A stretch of 64,000 bases of DNA from Caballeronia sp. GAFFF1. GTDB lineage: Bacteria; Pseudomonadota; Gammaproteobacteria; Burkholderiales; Burkholderiaceae. The translations under genes and the position numbers were made by a program. Each line of letters begins with the position of its first letter. Within the stretch, counting starts at the first letter, position 1. Of the stretch, positions 1 to 9,074 are shown in pieces. The stretch covers positions 1-64,000 of the forward strand of contig NZ_JALQEM010000036.1 in NCBI RefSeq assembly GCF_023630705.1, read 5' to 3'. A model generated the notes under the pieces. The model had not been told where the DNA came from. It made no database searches and saw only the letters and a list, made by a program, of their open reading frames with translations.

Positions 1-131
1 GTGAAGTAGCGCATGGCGGCGGCAAGCTCGCCTTGCGGGCCGCCGAACTGCTCGAGGAGCAGATTGGCGAGGCCGGGGTTGGGCGCGGCAACGCGCACCG
101 TGTACTGCAGACGTTTGTTGTGGATGAACAT
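1..131 (-). CDS. Manganese catalase, N-terminal part (cut by window edge)
   Basis: Only the first 43 residues lie in the window; the gene runs off the left edge. The start MFIHNKRLQYTVRV followed by PNPGLANLLLEQFGG and an AAMRYF stretch matches the N-terminus of dimanganese (non-haem) catalases, which convert hydrogen peroxide to water and oxygen. The first metal-ligating Glu helix begins in this region in the family. A GAAGGAG ribosome binding site lies about 6 bases upstream of the ATG. It is divergent from the alcohol dehydrogenase at 539, so the 132-538 gap should carry both promoters. Nothing can be said about intactness of the rest. Confidence 0.8.
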   Translation of the reverse strand, partial: MFIHNKRLQYTVRVAAPNPGLANLLLEQFGGPQGELAAAMRYF

Positions 132-538
132 GGCAGGCTCCTTCGATGAAAGTGCGAGAGGTCCAAACAAGCGATGCGGGGAAGCGCCATCGAGCGTCCA
201 GGGCTAGAACCGGATGGGCGCATCGAGTGAATAGCAGTGGGTATTCCCACGGCGCGCCGCGCCGTTGGATTTTTCCAATCGCGCCGATAGGGGCGACGCG
301 CGGCGCGGTTTGCGCGGGCGTTTCCCAGGCGTGGGGCATTCGCCCCTCAAGGGGTGGACCCCGCTGCGCCGTTCGCGTTATTGCATCGCTTACGTACTGC
401 GCGCAGTCGATGCCGTCATGGACATCCTGCGGCCGCCAACGCGGAACACGCGTTGCTGACCTTGTTTGCGGTCGCGGCATTTCCGCCGCTCACCGATGCA
501 ACACGCGATCCGACCTTTCACTCCCGCTGGAGGCAACA
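132..538. other. Divergent intergenic region
   Basis: About 400 bases between the divergent catalase and dehydrogenase genes. It probably holds both promoters and their ribosome binding sites. I see a short CCCCT-CA-AGGGG palindrome near 347-358 but no recognisable operator, RNA or coding region. Confidence 0.5.
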
Positions 539-1708
539 ATGAAGGCGCTGATTTGGCAAGGCAAGAAAGACATCCGATACGAGACAGTCCCGGACCCGGT
601 CATCGAGCACCCGCGCGATGCCATCATCAAGGTATCGACGTGCGCAATTTGCGGTTCGGACCTGCATCTCTTCGACGGCTTCATGCCTGGCATGGAATCC
701 GGCGACATCATGGGCCACGAGTTCATGGGTGAGGTGGTCGAAGTCGGCGCCGACAACAAGGCGCTCAAGAAAGGCGATCGCATCGTTGTGCCGTTTACTA
801 TCGTTTGCGGCGAGTGCGATCAATGCAAGCGCGGCAATTTTTCGGTCTGCGAACGCAGCAACCGCAACAAGGATGTCGCGGACAAAGTGTTCGGCCACAC
901 GACTGCGGGCCTCTTCGGCTACACGCATCTGACGGGCGGTTATCCCGGCGGACAAGCCGAATACGTGCGCGTGCCGTTCGCGGACAAGACGCACGTCAAG
1001 ATTCCGGACGGCCTGACGGACGAGCAAGTGCTCTTTCTCGGCGACATCTTCCCGACCGGCTGGCAGGCCGCCGTGCAATGCGATATCGAGCCGACCGACA
1101 CGGTCGCGATCTGGGGCGCGGGCCCGGTCGGCCAGATGGCGATTCGCAGCGCGGTGCTGCTCGGCGCAAAGCAGGTGATTGCGATCGACTATATTCCCGA
1201 GCGCCTCGCGATGGCGCGCGCGGGCGGCGCGACCGTCATCAATTTCAAGGAAGAGAGCGTGCTGGAGCGCCTGCGCGATCTGACGCAAGGCAAGGGTCCG
1301 GAGAAGTGCATCGACGCAGTGGGCATGGAATCGCATGCGACGCGTTCCGTCGATGCCATGTACGACCGCGCGAAGCAGGCCGTGATGCTGGAGACGGACC
1401 GTCCGCATGTGCTGCGCGAGATGATCTACGTATGCCGTCCGGCGGGCACGCTGTCGGTGCCGGGTGTGTACGGCGGGCTCATCGACAAGATTCCGTTCGG
1501 CGCCGCGATGAACAAGGGACTGACGTGGCGCATGGGTCAGACGCACGTGAACCGCTGGACGGACGACTTGCTCAAGCGCATTCAGGACGGACAGATCGAC
1601 CCGTCGTTCGTCATCACGCACACGGTGTCGCTCGCGGACGGGCCGGCCATGTACAAGACCTTCCGCGACAAGGAAGACGGCTGCATCAAGGTCGTGCTGA
1701 GGCCCTAA
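539..1708 (+). CDS. Zinc-dependent alcohol dehydrogenase, formaldehyde-dehydrogenase-like
   Basis: 389-residue medium-chain dehydrogenase. The N-terminal GroES-like domain carries CAICGSDLH (catalytic zinc Cys), GHEFMGEV and a CGECDQCKRGNFSVC structural-zinc loop. The Rossmann half has WGAGPVGQMA. The start MKALIWQGKKDIRYE and overall length match the glutathione-dependent-formaldehyde-dehydrogenase-like subgroup, NAD(P)-linked enzymes of uncertain substrate. The ATG at 539 is preceded by CTGGAGG; the reading frame is open further upstream but that part has no family similarity. The enzyme is presumably cytosolic and detoxifies an alcohol or aldehyde. The neighbouring Mn catalase would fit a general stress role, which is inference. 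Confidence 0.9.
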   Translation: MKALIWQGKKDIRYETVPDPVIEHPRDAIIKVSTCAICGSDLHLFDGFMPGMESGDIMGHEFMGEVVEVGADNKALKKGDRIVVPFTIVCGECDQCKRGNFSVCERSNRNKDVADKVFGHTTAGLFGYTHLTGGYPGGQAEYVRVPFADKTHVKIPDGLTDEQVLFLGDIFPTGWQAAVQCDIEPTDTVAIWGAGPVGQMAIRSAVLLGAKQVIAIDYIPERLAMARAGGATVINFKEESVLERLRDLTQGKGPEKCIDAVGMESHATRSVDAMYDRAKQAVMLETDRPHVLREMIYVCRPAGTLSVPGVYGGLIDKIPFGAAMNKGLTWRMGQTHVNRWTDDLLKRIQDGQIDPSFVITHTVSLADGPAMYKTFRDKEDGCIKVVLRP

Positions 1709-1928
1709 GCGCGTGATGCGTTGCGCGCGGGGCGAGTCGATTCGTATGCTTACCGTGCGCTTTCGCACATTCATGCCGGACGCGTGCTGGCGGGCCGGAC
1801 CGCCGCCGATATATAGTCGGCGGCCCAGCAACGGACAGCATCGGAGGCGGCATGACACACGCTGACAACGCGCGGCGCGGCCTGCCTGCCCGCCGCGTCG
1901 AAAGTTCGGCCATGCGCATTCGCGGCGC

Positions 1929-3692
1929 ATGACGCGTCTTTTTCCGCCGATGCGCGCGCTGGCCGTCGCGGTGGCCGCGCTGTGCGCGCATATGGGCGAT
2001 GCCGCAGCGCAGGCTTATCGCGATGTCGCGCCGATCGCGCCGCCCGCCGCCGAGCGCCCACGCGCGCCGCAGCCGCCGCAGCAACCGGCCGACGAGTCGC
2101 AGGCCGTCGCAATCGAAGACTTGCGCGGCATGGCGTTCGCGCGCGCAGGCGAGGCCGCATCGGGCAATCGGCAGTCCGCCGCGCAGGGCGCGATCGCGTC
2201 CACTGACCTTCCGCTCCTCGACGCCGCGTTTCTCGACACCTTCGCCGCCGATCTCGGCAAGCCGCTTACCTTCGCGCGTCTCGCGCAGATCCGCCGCGCG
2301 GTCGTGCAGCGATATCGCGCCGCGGGACAGCCGCTCGTCGATGTCTACGTGCCCGAGCAGGACGTGAGCAACGGCGTGGTGACCATCGCGGTCGCCGAGT
2401 TCCGCGCGGGGCGCGTGATGGCGAAGGGCAACCGCTATTTCTCGGATGCGCTGCTCACGCGCGAGATGCCGCTTGCGAGCGGCGAGCCGATCCACGAGGC
2501 CGATGTCGCAGCGGGGCTCGCGCTGCTCAACGCGAATCCGTATCGCCGCGTCGATGTGATCTATGCTCCGGGCGAGGCGCAGAACACGACCGACGTCGTG
2601 CTGCAAACGGACGACCGCCTGCCGCTGCGCGTCTACGGCGGCTACAACAACGACGGCGTGCGCGATCTTGGACGCGACCGGGTTCTCGCGGGCTTCGACT
2701 ACGGCAACCTGTTCGGCATCGACGCGCGCATCGGCTATCAGGCGACGGCGAGCAACGACCTCTTCTCGGGCAACCCCGACATCGAAGGACGTCCCGATCG
2801 CGCGCGCTTCGTCGCGCATTCGTTCAACTTTTTCGCGCCGCTGCCGTGGCTGGATCGCATCGAACTGTTCGGCGTGTTCGCGCAAAGCACGCCGCGCCTG
2901 CCGGACAGTTATGGACAGACCGGGATCAGTTCGCAGTTGAGCTTTCGCTACGACCGCCTGCTTCCGCCGCTGGACCGCGCGGGCGCATGGCAGCAGCAGA
3001 TTCAGTTCGGCTATGACTTCAAGCGCTCGAACAACGACCTCGAATTCGGCGGCTTTCAGGTATTCAACGCGAACACGCATATCCACCAGTTCGTGTTTGC
3101 CTACGATCTGACGAACAGCGACCCGACGGGCGGCACGCATCTGAACGCGTCGCTCTTTGCGAGTCCCGGCCGTCTCGACAGCAGCAACAACGAAGCTGCC
3201 TTCGATGCCGCGCGGCTCGGCGCGACGCCGCGTTATCAGTACTTGCAACTGTCGGGGCAGAAGGAGTCGCCGCTGGGCGCGTCGGGATTTTCGGTGTCCG
3301 CGCGCGGGCTTTTTCAGTGGACCGGCAACACGCTTTTGCCGAGCGAAGAACTCGGACTAGGCGGCGATGCGACCGTGCGTGGCTACGAGCCGTATGCAGC
3401 GCAAGGCGATCGCGGCTGGAACGTGCAGACGGAAATGCGCGCGCCCCCGCTCACCCTAGGCGTCGCGGCGATGCAGCCGTTCGTCTTCTTCGATGCCGGA
3501 CACGTGTGGAACCGCATTCCCGAAGCGGGCGAGGTCAACAACGCATCGCTTGCGAGCGTCGGCGCGGGCATTCGCTTCCAGATGGGGCGCTTCGTCAGCG
3601 TGCGGGGAACGTTCGGGTTCCCGCTGAAAGCGGTCGTGCCGAACGGATCGAAGGCGCCGCTCGGTGAAGTGTTCGTCGTGATCGGCAGTTGA
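1929..3692 (+). CDS. TpsB outer-membrane transporter (ShlB/FhaC/HecB family), two-partner secretion
   Basis: 587 residues. An N-terminal signal peptide ending near AAAQA is followed by a proline-rich linker, POTRA domains over roughly residues 90-225, and a C-terminal 16-stranded barrel. The barrel contains the conserved loop-6 motif VRGYEP (about residue 480) and ends in a terminal beta strand. TpsB proteins sit in the outer membrane and export a partner exoprotein carrying an N-terminal TPS domain. That partner is almost certainly the convergent TpsA at 3734-6067, separated only by a hairpin terminator. A tail-to-tail layout is less usual than a tpsBA operon, so the two genes have separate promoters. 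The start at 1929 is the first ATG giving a complete signal peptide; no strong ribosome binding site is visible. Confidence 0.9.
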   Translation: MTRLFPPMRALAVAVAALCAHMGDAAAQAYRDVAPIAPPAAERPRAPQPPQQPADESQAVAIEDLRGMAFARAGEAASGNRQSAAQGAIASTDLPLLDAAFLDTFAADLGKPLTFARLAQIRRAVVQRYRAAGQPLVDVYVPEQDVSNGVVTIAVAEFRAGRVMAKGNRYFSDALLTREMPLASGEPIHEADVAAGLALLNANPYRRVDVIYAPGEAQNTTDVVLQTDDRLPLRVYGGYNNDGVRDLGRDRVLAGFDYGNLFGIDARIGYQATASNDLFSGNPDIEGRPDRARFVAHSFNFFAPLPWLDRIELFGVFAQSTPRLPDSYGQTGISSQLSFRYDRLLPPLDRAGAWQQQIQFGYDFKRSNNDLEFGGFQVFNANTHIHQFVFAYDLTNSDPTGGTHLNASLFASPGRLDSSNNEAAFDAARLGATPRYQYLQLSGQKESPLGASGFSVSARGLFQWTGNTLLPSEELGLGGDATVRGYEPYAAQGDRGWNVQTEMRAPPLTLGVAAMQPFVFFDAGHVWNRIPEAGEVNNASLASVGAGIRFQMGRFVSVRGTFGFPLKAVVPNGSKAPLGEVFVVIGS

Positions 3693-3716
3693 AGGGCGGG
3701 CCGCAGCCCGCCCTTC
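3691..3716. terminator. Bidirectional hairpin between convergent tpsB and tpsA
   Basis: Perfect 11-bp stem (3691-3701 with 3706-3716) and a 4-base loop, overlapping the tpsB stop codon. There is no long T-run, but its position between two convergent genes supports terminator use in both directions. Confidence 0.6.
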
Positions 3717-3733
3717 GCTCTGCGCGAGACGCC

Positions 3734-6067
3734 TCAGGGCCGCGCCTGCTCCCAGCTCAGAACCGGATGCGTCGCGTTGGCGGGCATGGTCCACGCGCCG
3801 CCCGCGCCGAAGTTCCACGACTTGAAGTTGCCCGGCACGCGCATTTGCGCGTTGGAGAGCCCGTTCGCGTCGCCCGGCGCGGTGCCGTTGTTGACGGCCA
3901 CGGCGTTCGTGAGCGTCGTCGTGTCACGGTTCCAGTAGACGTTGCCGATCACGCCCTCGTTCATCGCCGCGATGCCGCCGTACCCGGCAAACGGAGGTCC
4001 GCCGCCGCCGACCTGACCGACCGCGAACGATTCGTTGATGACGCCCGCGCTGCCGTTGTCGTAGACCAGTCCGCCGTCGCCGGTCTGGCCGCCCGTGCTG
4101 CCGGTCGCGTAGGACTGCGTGATCGTGCCGTTATTGAAGGCGACGAGCCCGCCCACCGATGCATGCGAGCCGCCAGTCAGATTGCCCGTCGCATACGACT
4201 GCGCGATGGTCCCGGTATTCACGCCCACGAGACCGCCCGACGGGCCCTGGAAGCCGACCGTCGCGCTGCTCGACGAACGCTCGATGCGGCCGTTGTTCGC
4301 GCCGACGAGCCCGCCGTTTCCTCCGCCGCCGAAGCCGCCGTACGACAGGTCGCCCGAAGTCGAGGCATACGTGACGAGGCCGTTGTTCTGCGCGGCGAGC
4401 AGGCCGTAGGTTCCGGGCGCGCCGCCGCCCACGCTGGCGTTCGTCAGCTTGATATCGCGCACGACGCCGCTCGCGCCGATCACCCCGAACATGCCGACGT
4501 AGCCCGACGACGAAGGATCGCTGACCGCTAGCCGGTCGATGGTGTGGCCGAAGCCGTCGAACTGGCCGGTGAACGGCGTGGCGGGCGTCGCGCCGATCGG
4601 CGTGAAGAAGTTGGGATACGCGGTCGCGCTCGCGTCGATGTCCTTGCCGAGCGCATAGTTGCCCGCGAGGTTCTGCGAGACGCGGCCGAGATCGGCGAGC
4701 GAGTTGACGAGCTTGTACGCGGTAATCTGCGTGACGACGCCGCTATACGGCGCGGCCGTCCAGCCGGCGTGCGTGAGCAGCGTGCCGGGCGCGTAGCTGC
4801 CGTTCATGTCGTAGAGCGCGCTCACGATGCCCGTGCTGCCCGACCAGTCGATGTTGCCGCGATTGGTCACGCTGCCGCCGTTGTCCACGCCCTTCGAATC
4901 GGCGCGCAGCGTGAGGCTGCCGCCGCCCGTGTTCGCGATAGTCGATGTCTGCGCCACCGTGACGCCATGCCCCGCGCCGAACGTCAGCGACGCGTTGCCG
5001 TTCCATCGCACGTTGCCGTTCACGGTCAGATCGCCGCCGGACTGTGCATTCACGGACGTGCCGTTGCCGAGGCTGCGCGACAACGCGTTCGCGGTGGCGC
5101 CGTCGATGGTGAAGGTCGGCGACGCGAGCGACCACTCGCCCGCGACAACGTTTGCGTTCGCGACATCGAGCGTGGCCGCGCGGGTTTCGACCGTGCCGCC
5201 GCTGCCGTTGGCATTCGTCGCGGCGAGAGTGCCCGCCGCATGCACCGCGCCCTGATCGGCGACGAGCCACACGTGGCCGTCGCGCTTCGCGGTGCCGGTC
5301 GCGCGGATCGCCGCGTTGTTGCCCGCGAGCGCGTAGACGTTGCCGTCGGCGGCCTGAAGGCTCGCTTGCGCCGCGTGGATCACGCCCGCGTTCGCGACCG
5401 TGCCGTGGCTGCCCGTTTGCACGAAAATCTGCTGGCCGCTCGATGAATCGTGCAGCAGCACTTGCGCGCCCGCCGCCAGTTCGGCGCTGCCTTTGGGCGC
5501 GTCGATGGAGCCGGCGTTGACTGCGGCCGTGCGCGAGACGAGGAAGACATCGCCGCCGCTCGATCCGATTTTGCCGAGATTCACCACGACGCCGCGGCCG
5601 TCGCCGGAAAAGGTGAGGTCGCCGCCCGTCATGAAGGCCGCGTCGCTCACGTTCAGCGAGGACGCGACGAAGCGCCCGCCCGTCGCGACCACGCCGCCCG
5701 GCCCGATCACCACGCCCTGCGGGTTGATGAGATACACGCTGCCGCTCGCGGTGAGCTGGCCGAGAATGGTGGACGGATCGCCGCCCGTCACGCGATTGAG
5801 CGTCGCGCCGTTGCCGTTGTTGAACGTGACCTGCCGGCCGCTGCCGATGGAAAAGCTCTTCCAGTCGATTACTCCGCGCGTCGAGGTCTGGTCGATCACG
5901 AGCGACCGGCCGCCGCCGGTGATCGAACCGCTGCCCACGGCGAACTGGCCGCCGCTCGGAAGCGGCGGCGCGGCGTGCGCGGAGTGAAGACCGACGATAA
6001 GCGGCACGATGGCCGAGAGCGGCCGAAGCCGCGAGGCGCGACTGAAAGAACCGATGCTGCGCTGCAT
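3734..6067 (-). CDS. TpsA exoprotein: FHA-type TPS domain followed by GLUG repeats
   Basis: 777 residues. A signal peptide (MQRSIGSF...LHSAHA) precedes a TPS secretion domain starting at LPSGGQFAVGSG with the diagnostic NPQGVVIGPGG motif. A beta-helix of short GS-rich strands follows. The C-terminal third holds several GLUG motifs (GGLVGxNxGxIxxSYATG). It is probably exported across the outer membrane by the TpsB at 1929-3692 and either released or held at the surface; GLUG repeats occur in surface adhesins and proteases. The ATG at 6067 is chosen because a GGAGGG site lies directly upstream and the signal peptide begins there; the frame is open upstream without support. It is short for an adhesin and no anchoring domain is visible. 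The exact function is unknown. Confidence 0.85.
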   Translation of the reverse strand: MQRSIGSFSRASRLRPLSAIVPLIVGLHSAHAAPPLPSGGQFAVGSGSITGGGRSLVIDQTSTRGVIDWKSFSIGSGRQVTFNNGNGATLNRVTGGDPSTILGQLTASGSVYLINPQGVVIGPGGVVATGGRFVASSLNVSDAAFMTGGDLTFSGDGRGVVVNLGKIGSSGGDVFLVSRTAAVNAGSIDAPKGSAELAAGAQVLLHDSSSGQQIFVQTGSHGTVANAGVIHAAQASLQAADGNVYALAGNNAAIRATGTAKRDGHVWLVADQGAVHAAGTLAATNANGSGGTVETRAATLDVANANVVAGEWSLASPTFTIDGATANALSRSLGNGTSVNAQSGGDLTVNGNVRWNGNASLTFGAGHGVTVAQTSTIANTGGGSLTLRADSKGVDNGGSVTNRGNIDWSGSTGIVSALYDMNGSYAPGTLLTHAGWTAAPYSGVVTQITAYKLVNSLADLGRVSQNLAGNYALGKDIDASATAYPNFFTPIGATPATPFTGQFDGFGHTIDRLAVSDPSSSGYVGMFGVIGASGVVRDIKLTNASVGGGAPGTYGLLAAQNNGLVTYASTSGDLSYGGFGGGGNGGLVGANNGRIERSSSSATVGFQGPSGGLVGVNTGTIAQSYATGNLTGGSHASVGGLVAFNNGTITQSYATGSTGGQTGDGGLVYDNGSAGVINESFAVGQVGGGGPPFAGYGGIAAMNEGVIGNVYWNRDTTTLTNAVAVNNGTAPGDANGLSNAQMRVPGNFKSWNFGAGGAWTMPANATHPVLSWEQARP

Positions 6068-6360
6068 ACACCCTCCGGGCTGTGTCGATTTGTTTTGTCG
6101 TTCTTTGGCCGCTGACGGTGTAGCCGCGCCGTCATCGGCTAGCGAGAGGGCGAACATCGATGTGCGAGCAGGCGGCACGAATTTAGCAACGCGCCCGAAC
6201 GCCGAAGTGTGTGCTACCGCACATTGGGCCCGCAGAAAATATCCGCGCGGCCGAAGGCTTGCTGCAAGGCGCGGACGACCGGCTTGTCAAGTGAAATAAG
6301 CGTTTGGAGGAAGGCGTTCTGTCGGACAAATGCAACGCCCGCGCGCGTGGTTGCCCACCG

Positions 6361-6729
6361 TCAGCGCAAGGGCCGCCGCCGGTCCGTTAGCTGAACCACG
6401 CACGCGTGGAAGATGCGCTGGACGAGCTCGCTCTCGTAGTCGAGATCGTCGCCTTCGATGATTTTCTCGATGGCGCTGCGTCCCGCTTCGGTATCGAGCA
6501 ACGGACAGAAGCGCGACGCGAGCGCCTGAGCGGTGACGGAGAGCTTCGCGGTCTCGATCCAGTCGGCGGCGCGGTTGTGGTTGTCCAGCCAGCGATGCGC
6601 CGCGCGCACCTGAAACGACGGCTCGGGCCACGCGCCTTCGAGATAAAACGCGCCGAGAAAGCCGCATGTGAGCCAGCAGAGAAGATGCACCCGGTCGTCG
6701 GGTCCGAGCGGATAGCGGACTTGACTCAT
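6361..6729 (-). CDS. Conserved-looking hypothetical protein
   Basis: About 122 residues starting MSQVRYPLGPDD, mildly hydrophobic near residues 15-35 (LLCWLTCGFLGAFYL) and mixed or acidic towards the end (EGDDLDYESEL). I recognise no domain. An upstream GTG at 6747 in the same frame is possible; neither start has a clear ribosome binding site. Coding is supported by strand-consistent codon use and the fit between tpsA and the flavin oxidoreductase. Function unknown. Confidence 0.55.
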   Translation of the reverse strand: MSQVRYPLGPDDRVHLLCWLTCGFLGAFYLEGAWPEPSFQVRAAHRWLDNHNRAADWIETAKLSVTAQALASRFCPLLDTEAGRSAIEKIIEGDDLDYESELVQRIFHACVVQLTDRRRPLR

Positions 6730-6798
6730 GATGGCACCACATGACACGGCGACGCGCGACGGCTTGAAGATAGCACGCCGCGGCGTTTGCGCGGGGCC

Positions 6799-7905
6799 TC
6801 AGTCCTCTTCGAACAAGTCTCTATATTGATGCGGCTGTGAGCGCAGATACTGCTTGGGCGCGCGCACGTGCGCGCCCAGTTGCGCCGCCGCGTGCCACGG
6901 CCAGCGCGGGTCGTAGAGCGCGGTGCGGGCGAGCGCGATCATGTCCGCGTCGCCCGTTCCGATGATGCTCTCCGCCTGCTCGATGCCGGTGATGAGCCCC
7001 ACCGCGACGACCGGCATCTTCACCGCGCCCTTGACCGCGCGCGCAAGCGGCACCTGATAACTAGGACCGACAGGAATCTTCTGCGCCGGGTGCAGACCGC
7101 CGCTCGACACGTGGATCGAATCGCAGCCGCGCGCCTCCAGCGCGCGCGCGAAGGCGATGGTCTGTTCGATATCCCAGCCGCCTTCCACCCAGTCCGTGCC
7201 GGACACGCGGACCGTCACCGGCCGGTCCTCGGGAAAGGCGCCGCGCACGGCGTCGAAGACTTCGAGCGGAAAGCGCATGCGGTTTTCGAGCGAGCCGCCG
7301 TATTCGTCGTCGCGCCGGTTCGAAAGCGGCGACAGGAACTGATGCAGCAGATAACCGTGCGCCGCGTGAATCTGAATGAGGTCGAGGCCGAGTCGCGCGG
7401 CACGCTGCGCCGAGGCGGCGAAGGCGTCGCGGATGCGCTCCAGCCCCGCGCGGTCCAGCGCGACGGGCGGCGTTTCGTTCTCATCGAACGGCACGGACGA
7501 GGGCGCTTCGGTCTGCCAGCCATGCGCGTGGTCGGGCGCGAGTTGCGCGCCGCCTTCCCACGGCACTTCCGTCGATGCCTTGCGGCCCGCGTGGCTCAAC
7601 TGGATGGCGATCGGCATGTCGGACCAGCGGCGGATGCCCTTCAGCGTGCGTTCGAGGGCGGCTTCGGTCTCGTCATTCCATAGGCCGACATCCGCCCACG
7701 TGATGCGGCCTTCGGGCAGCACGGCGGTCGCCTCGATGGTGAGCAGCGCCGCACCCGACAACGCGAGCTGGCCGAGATGGATCAGGTGCCATTCGTTCAT
7801 GCAGCCGTCTTCGGCCGAGTACTGGCACATCGGTGCAATGACGATGCGGTTCGCCAGTTCGAGATTGCGCACGCGCGCGGGGGAAAACAAAGCGGCTTGT
7901 GGCAT
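6799..7905 (-). CDS. NADH:flavin oxidoreductase, Old Yellow Enzyme family (YqjM-like)
   Basis: 368-residue FMN-dependent TIM barrel. Visible landmarks are the N-terminal LFSPARVRNLELANRIV, APMCQYSA with the Cys typical of the YqjM class, QLSHAGRKAS, the substrate-binding HxxH-type pair in IQIHAAHGYLLHQFLSP, and R-rich FMN-phosphate contacts near VVAVGLITG. The family reduces activated C=C bonds with NAD(P)H in the cytosol. The ATG at 7905 has a GGAGA site 8 bases upstream; further in-frame codons up to 7995 are not family sequence. It is a stand-alone gene. The natural substrate cannot be read from sequence. Confidence 0.9.
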   Translation of the reverse strand: MPQAALFSPARVRNLELANRIVIAPMCQYSAEDGCMNEWHLIHLGQLALSGAALLTIEATAVLPEGRITWADVGLWNDETEAALERTLKGIRRWSDMPIAIQLSHAGRKASTEVPWEGGAQLAPDHAHGWQTEAPSSVPFDENETPPVALDRAGLERIRDAFAASAQRAARLGLDLIQIHAAHGYLLHQFLSPLSNRRDDEYGGSLENRMRFPLEVFDAVRGAFPEDRPVTVRVSGTDWVEGGWDIEQTIAFARALEARGCDSIHVSSGGLHPAQKIPVGPSYQVPLARAVKGAVKMPVVAVGLITGIEQAESIIGTGDADMIALARTALYDPRWPWHAAAQLGAHVRAPKQYLRSQPHQYRDLFEED

Positions 7906-8142
7906 AGGGGGTCTCCGGAATGACAGATGGTCGGAGAGGGCAGCAATCGATATTCCGGCATGCCGGCGCCGTGTCCGCGCGCGTCCAATAACCATTGAAT
8001 GCCAAATGAAGGCCGGTTCCTAAGCGTTTGTTAAGGAACCGTTCCGGAAAATGCAGGTTGCCCGCCCGGCGGGCGCCCCACAAAACAACTGCGAGGTCGC
8101 CGCCATGCCGCATTCCTTTGCCCTTCGACCGAGCCTGCATGC

Positions 8143-8793
8143 ATGATGCAGCGCGTCTGCACGTCTTTCCCGCTGAAACTGGCCGATGACGCCGTGTGGC
8201 GTTATCACGATCTCGCGAAATCGCGCGCCGTCGACCGGCCGCCCGCGAGCGGCGAGTTGTGCGTGTGGCTCGTCACGAGCGAATTCCGCTTCGCGTCGGC
8301 GTCGAACGTCGGCAGCTGGCTGAGCGTCGCGGAGCGCAGGCGCGCGCGACTGCATCCGCATTCGGCCATCGGGCGGCGTTTGGGCGTGGCGCGCGCGACG
8401 CTGCGGCTCGTCGTCTCGCAGATGTTCGATTGCCGTCCGCAAGAAGTGCAGGTCGAGGACGGCCCGGACGAGCGCATCATCGCCACCGACCCGCGCGGCG
8501 AACGCAGCGTTCATGTCGATGTCGCGTATTCGGGCATCTGGATCGTGATCGCGGTGGGATCGGCGAGCGTCGGGATCGGCGTCACGGTGGATGCGCTCGC
8601 GGATGCCGCGCGTATCGCCAAGACGCGCGCCGAACGGTGCGAGAGCGGCGCGGATGCATCGTGGCACGCGATCGTGCTGCCGATGCCCGGCGAGATACGC
8701 GGCGTCGTGGCGGTCGGCGGTGCGGTGACGGACGTGCAGGCGTTCGGCTGGGAGAAGCCGGCCGTAGCCGATGCGGTGAAGACGGGGCGGTGA
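8143..8793 (+). CDS. Degenerate 4'-phosphopantetheinyl-transferase-like protein
   Basis: 216 residues. The layout follows Sfp-type phosphopantetheinyl transferases: WLSVAERRRARLHPHSAIGRRL resembles the LSxxERxRAxRFxxxxxRRxF region, then RATLRLVVSQMF, then VHVDVAYSGIWIVIAV where active enzymes have FNISHSG. The metal-binding motif GxDxE is replaced by GIGVTVD and the C-terminal WxxKEA helix is absent, so catalysis looks lost or very different. No carrier-protein or synthase gene lies nearby. The start codon is uncertain (ATG at 8143 or 8146, no ribosome binding site). It may be a non-enzymatic relative or a decaying gene. Confidence 0.6.
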   Translation: MMQRVCTSFPLKLADDAVWRYHDLAKSRAVDRPPASGELCVWLVTSEFRFASASNVGSWLSVAERRRARLHPHSAIGRRLGVARATLRLVVSQMFDCRPQEVQVEDGPDERIIATDPRGERSVHVDVAYSGIWIVIAVGSASVGIGVTVDALADAARIAKTRAERCESGADASWHAIVLPMPGEIRGVVAVGGAVTDVQAFGWEKPAVADAVKTGR

Positions 8794-9074
8794 CGGCGCG
8801 AATGCGGCGAAACGCGGTCAGCGCTCCGATGGGATCGTTTGCATGACGAATAAACGAGTCGTGCCTGTGAAGAAAGTTTTCCTAACGAATGTCCGGCCAC
8901 AATACGGCGCCTCCTAACATTCCGAGCGTCAATCACTAGGCTTTCATCGCGCCGCCCAAACATCAGGCGAATCAGCAAAGCTGACCGTCGAACGAGACGC
9001 GAACGAGCTTTCACATCGGACGAAACACCTTAGGCATAATACTCGTTACCCGAGGATACTGAGCGCGCTTGCCT

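Noticed and set aside
2000..2400. Arg/Ala-rich open frames overlapping tpsB and many other genes
   Set aside because: They are the usual alternative-frame effects of GC-rich coding DNA; codon position and family similarity support only the annotated frames.
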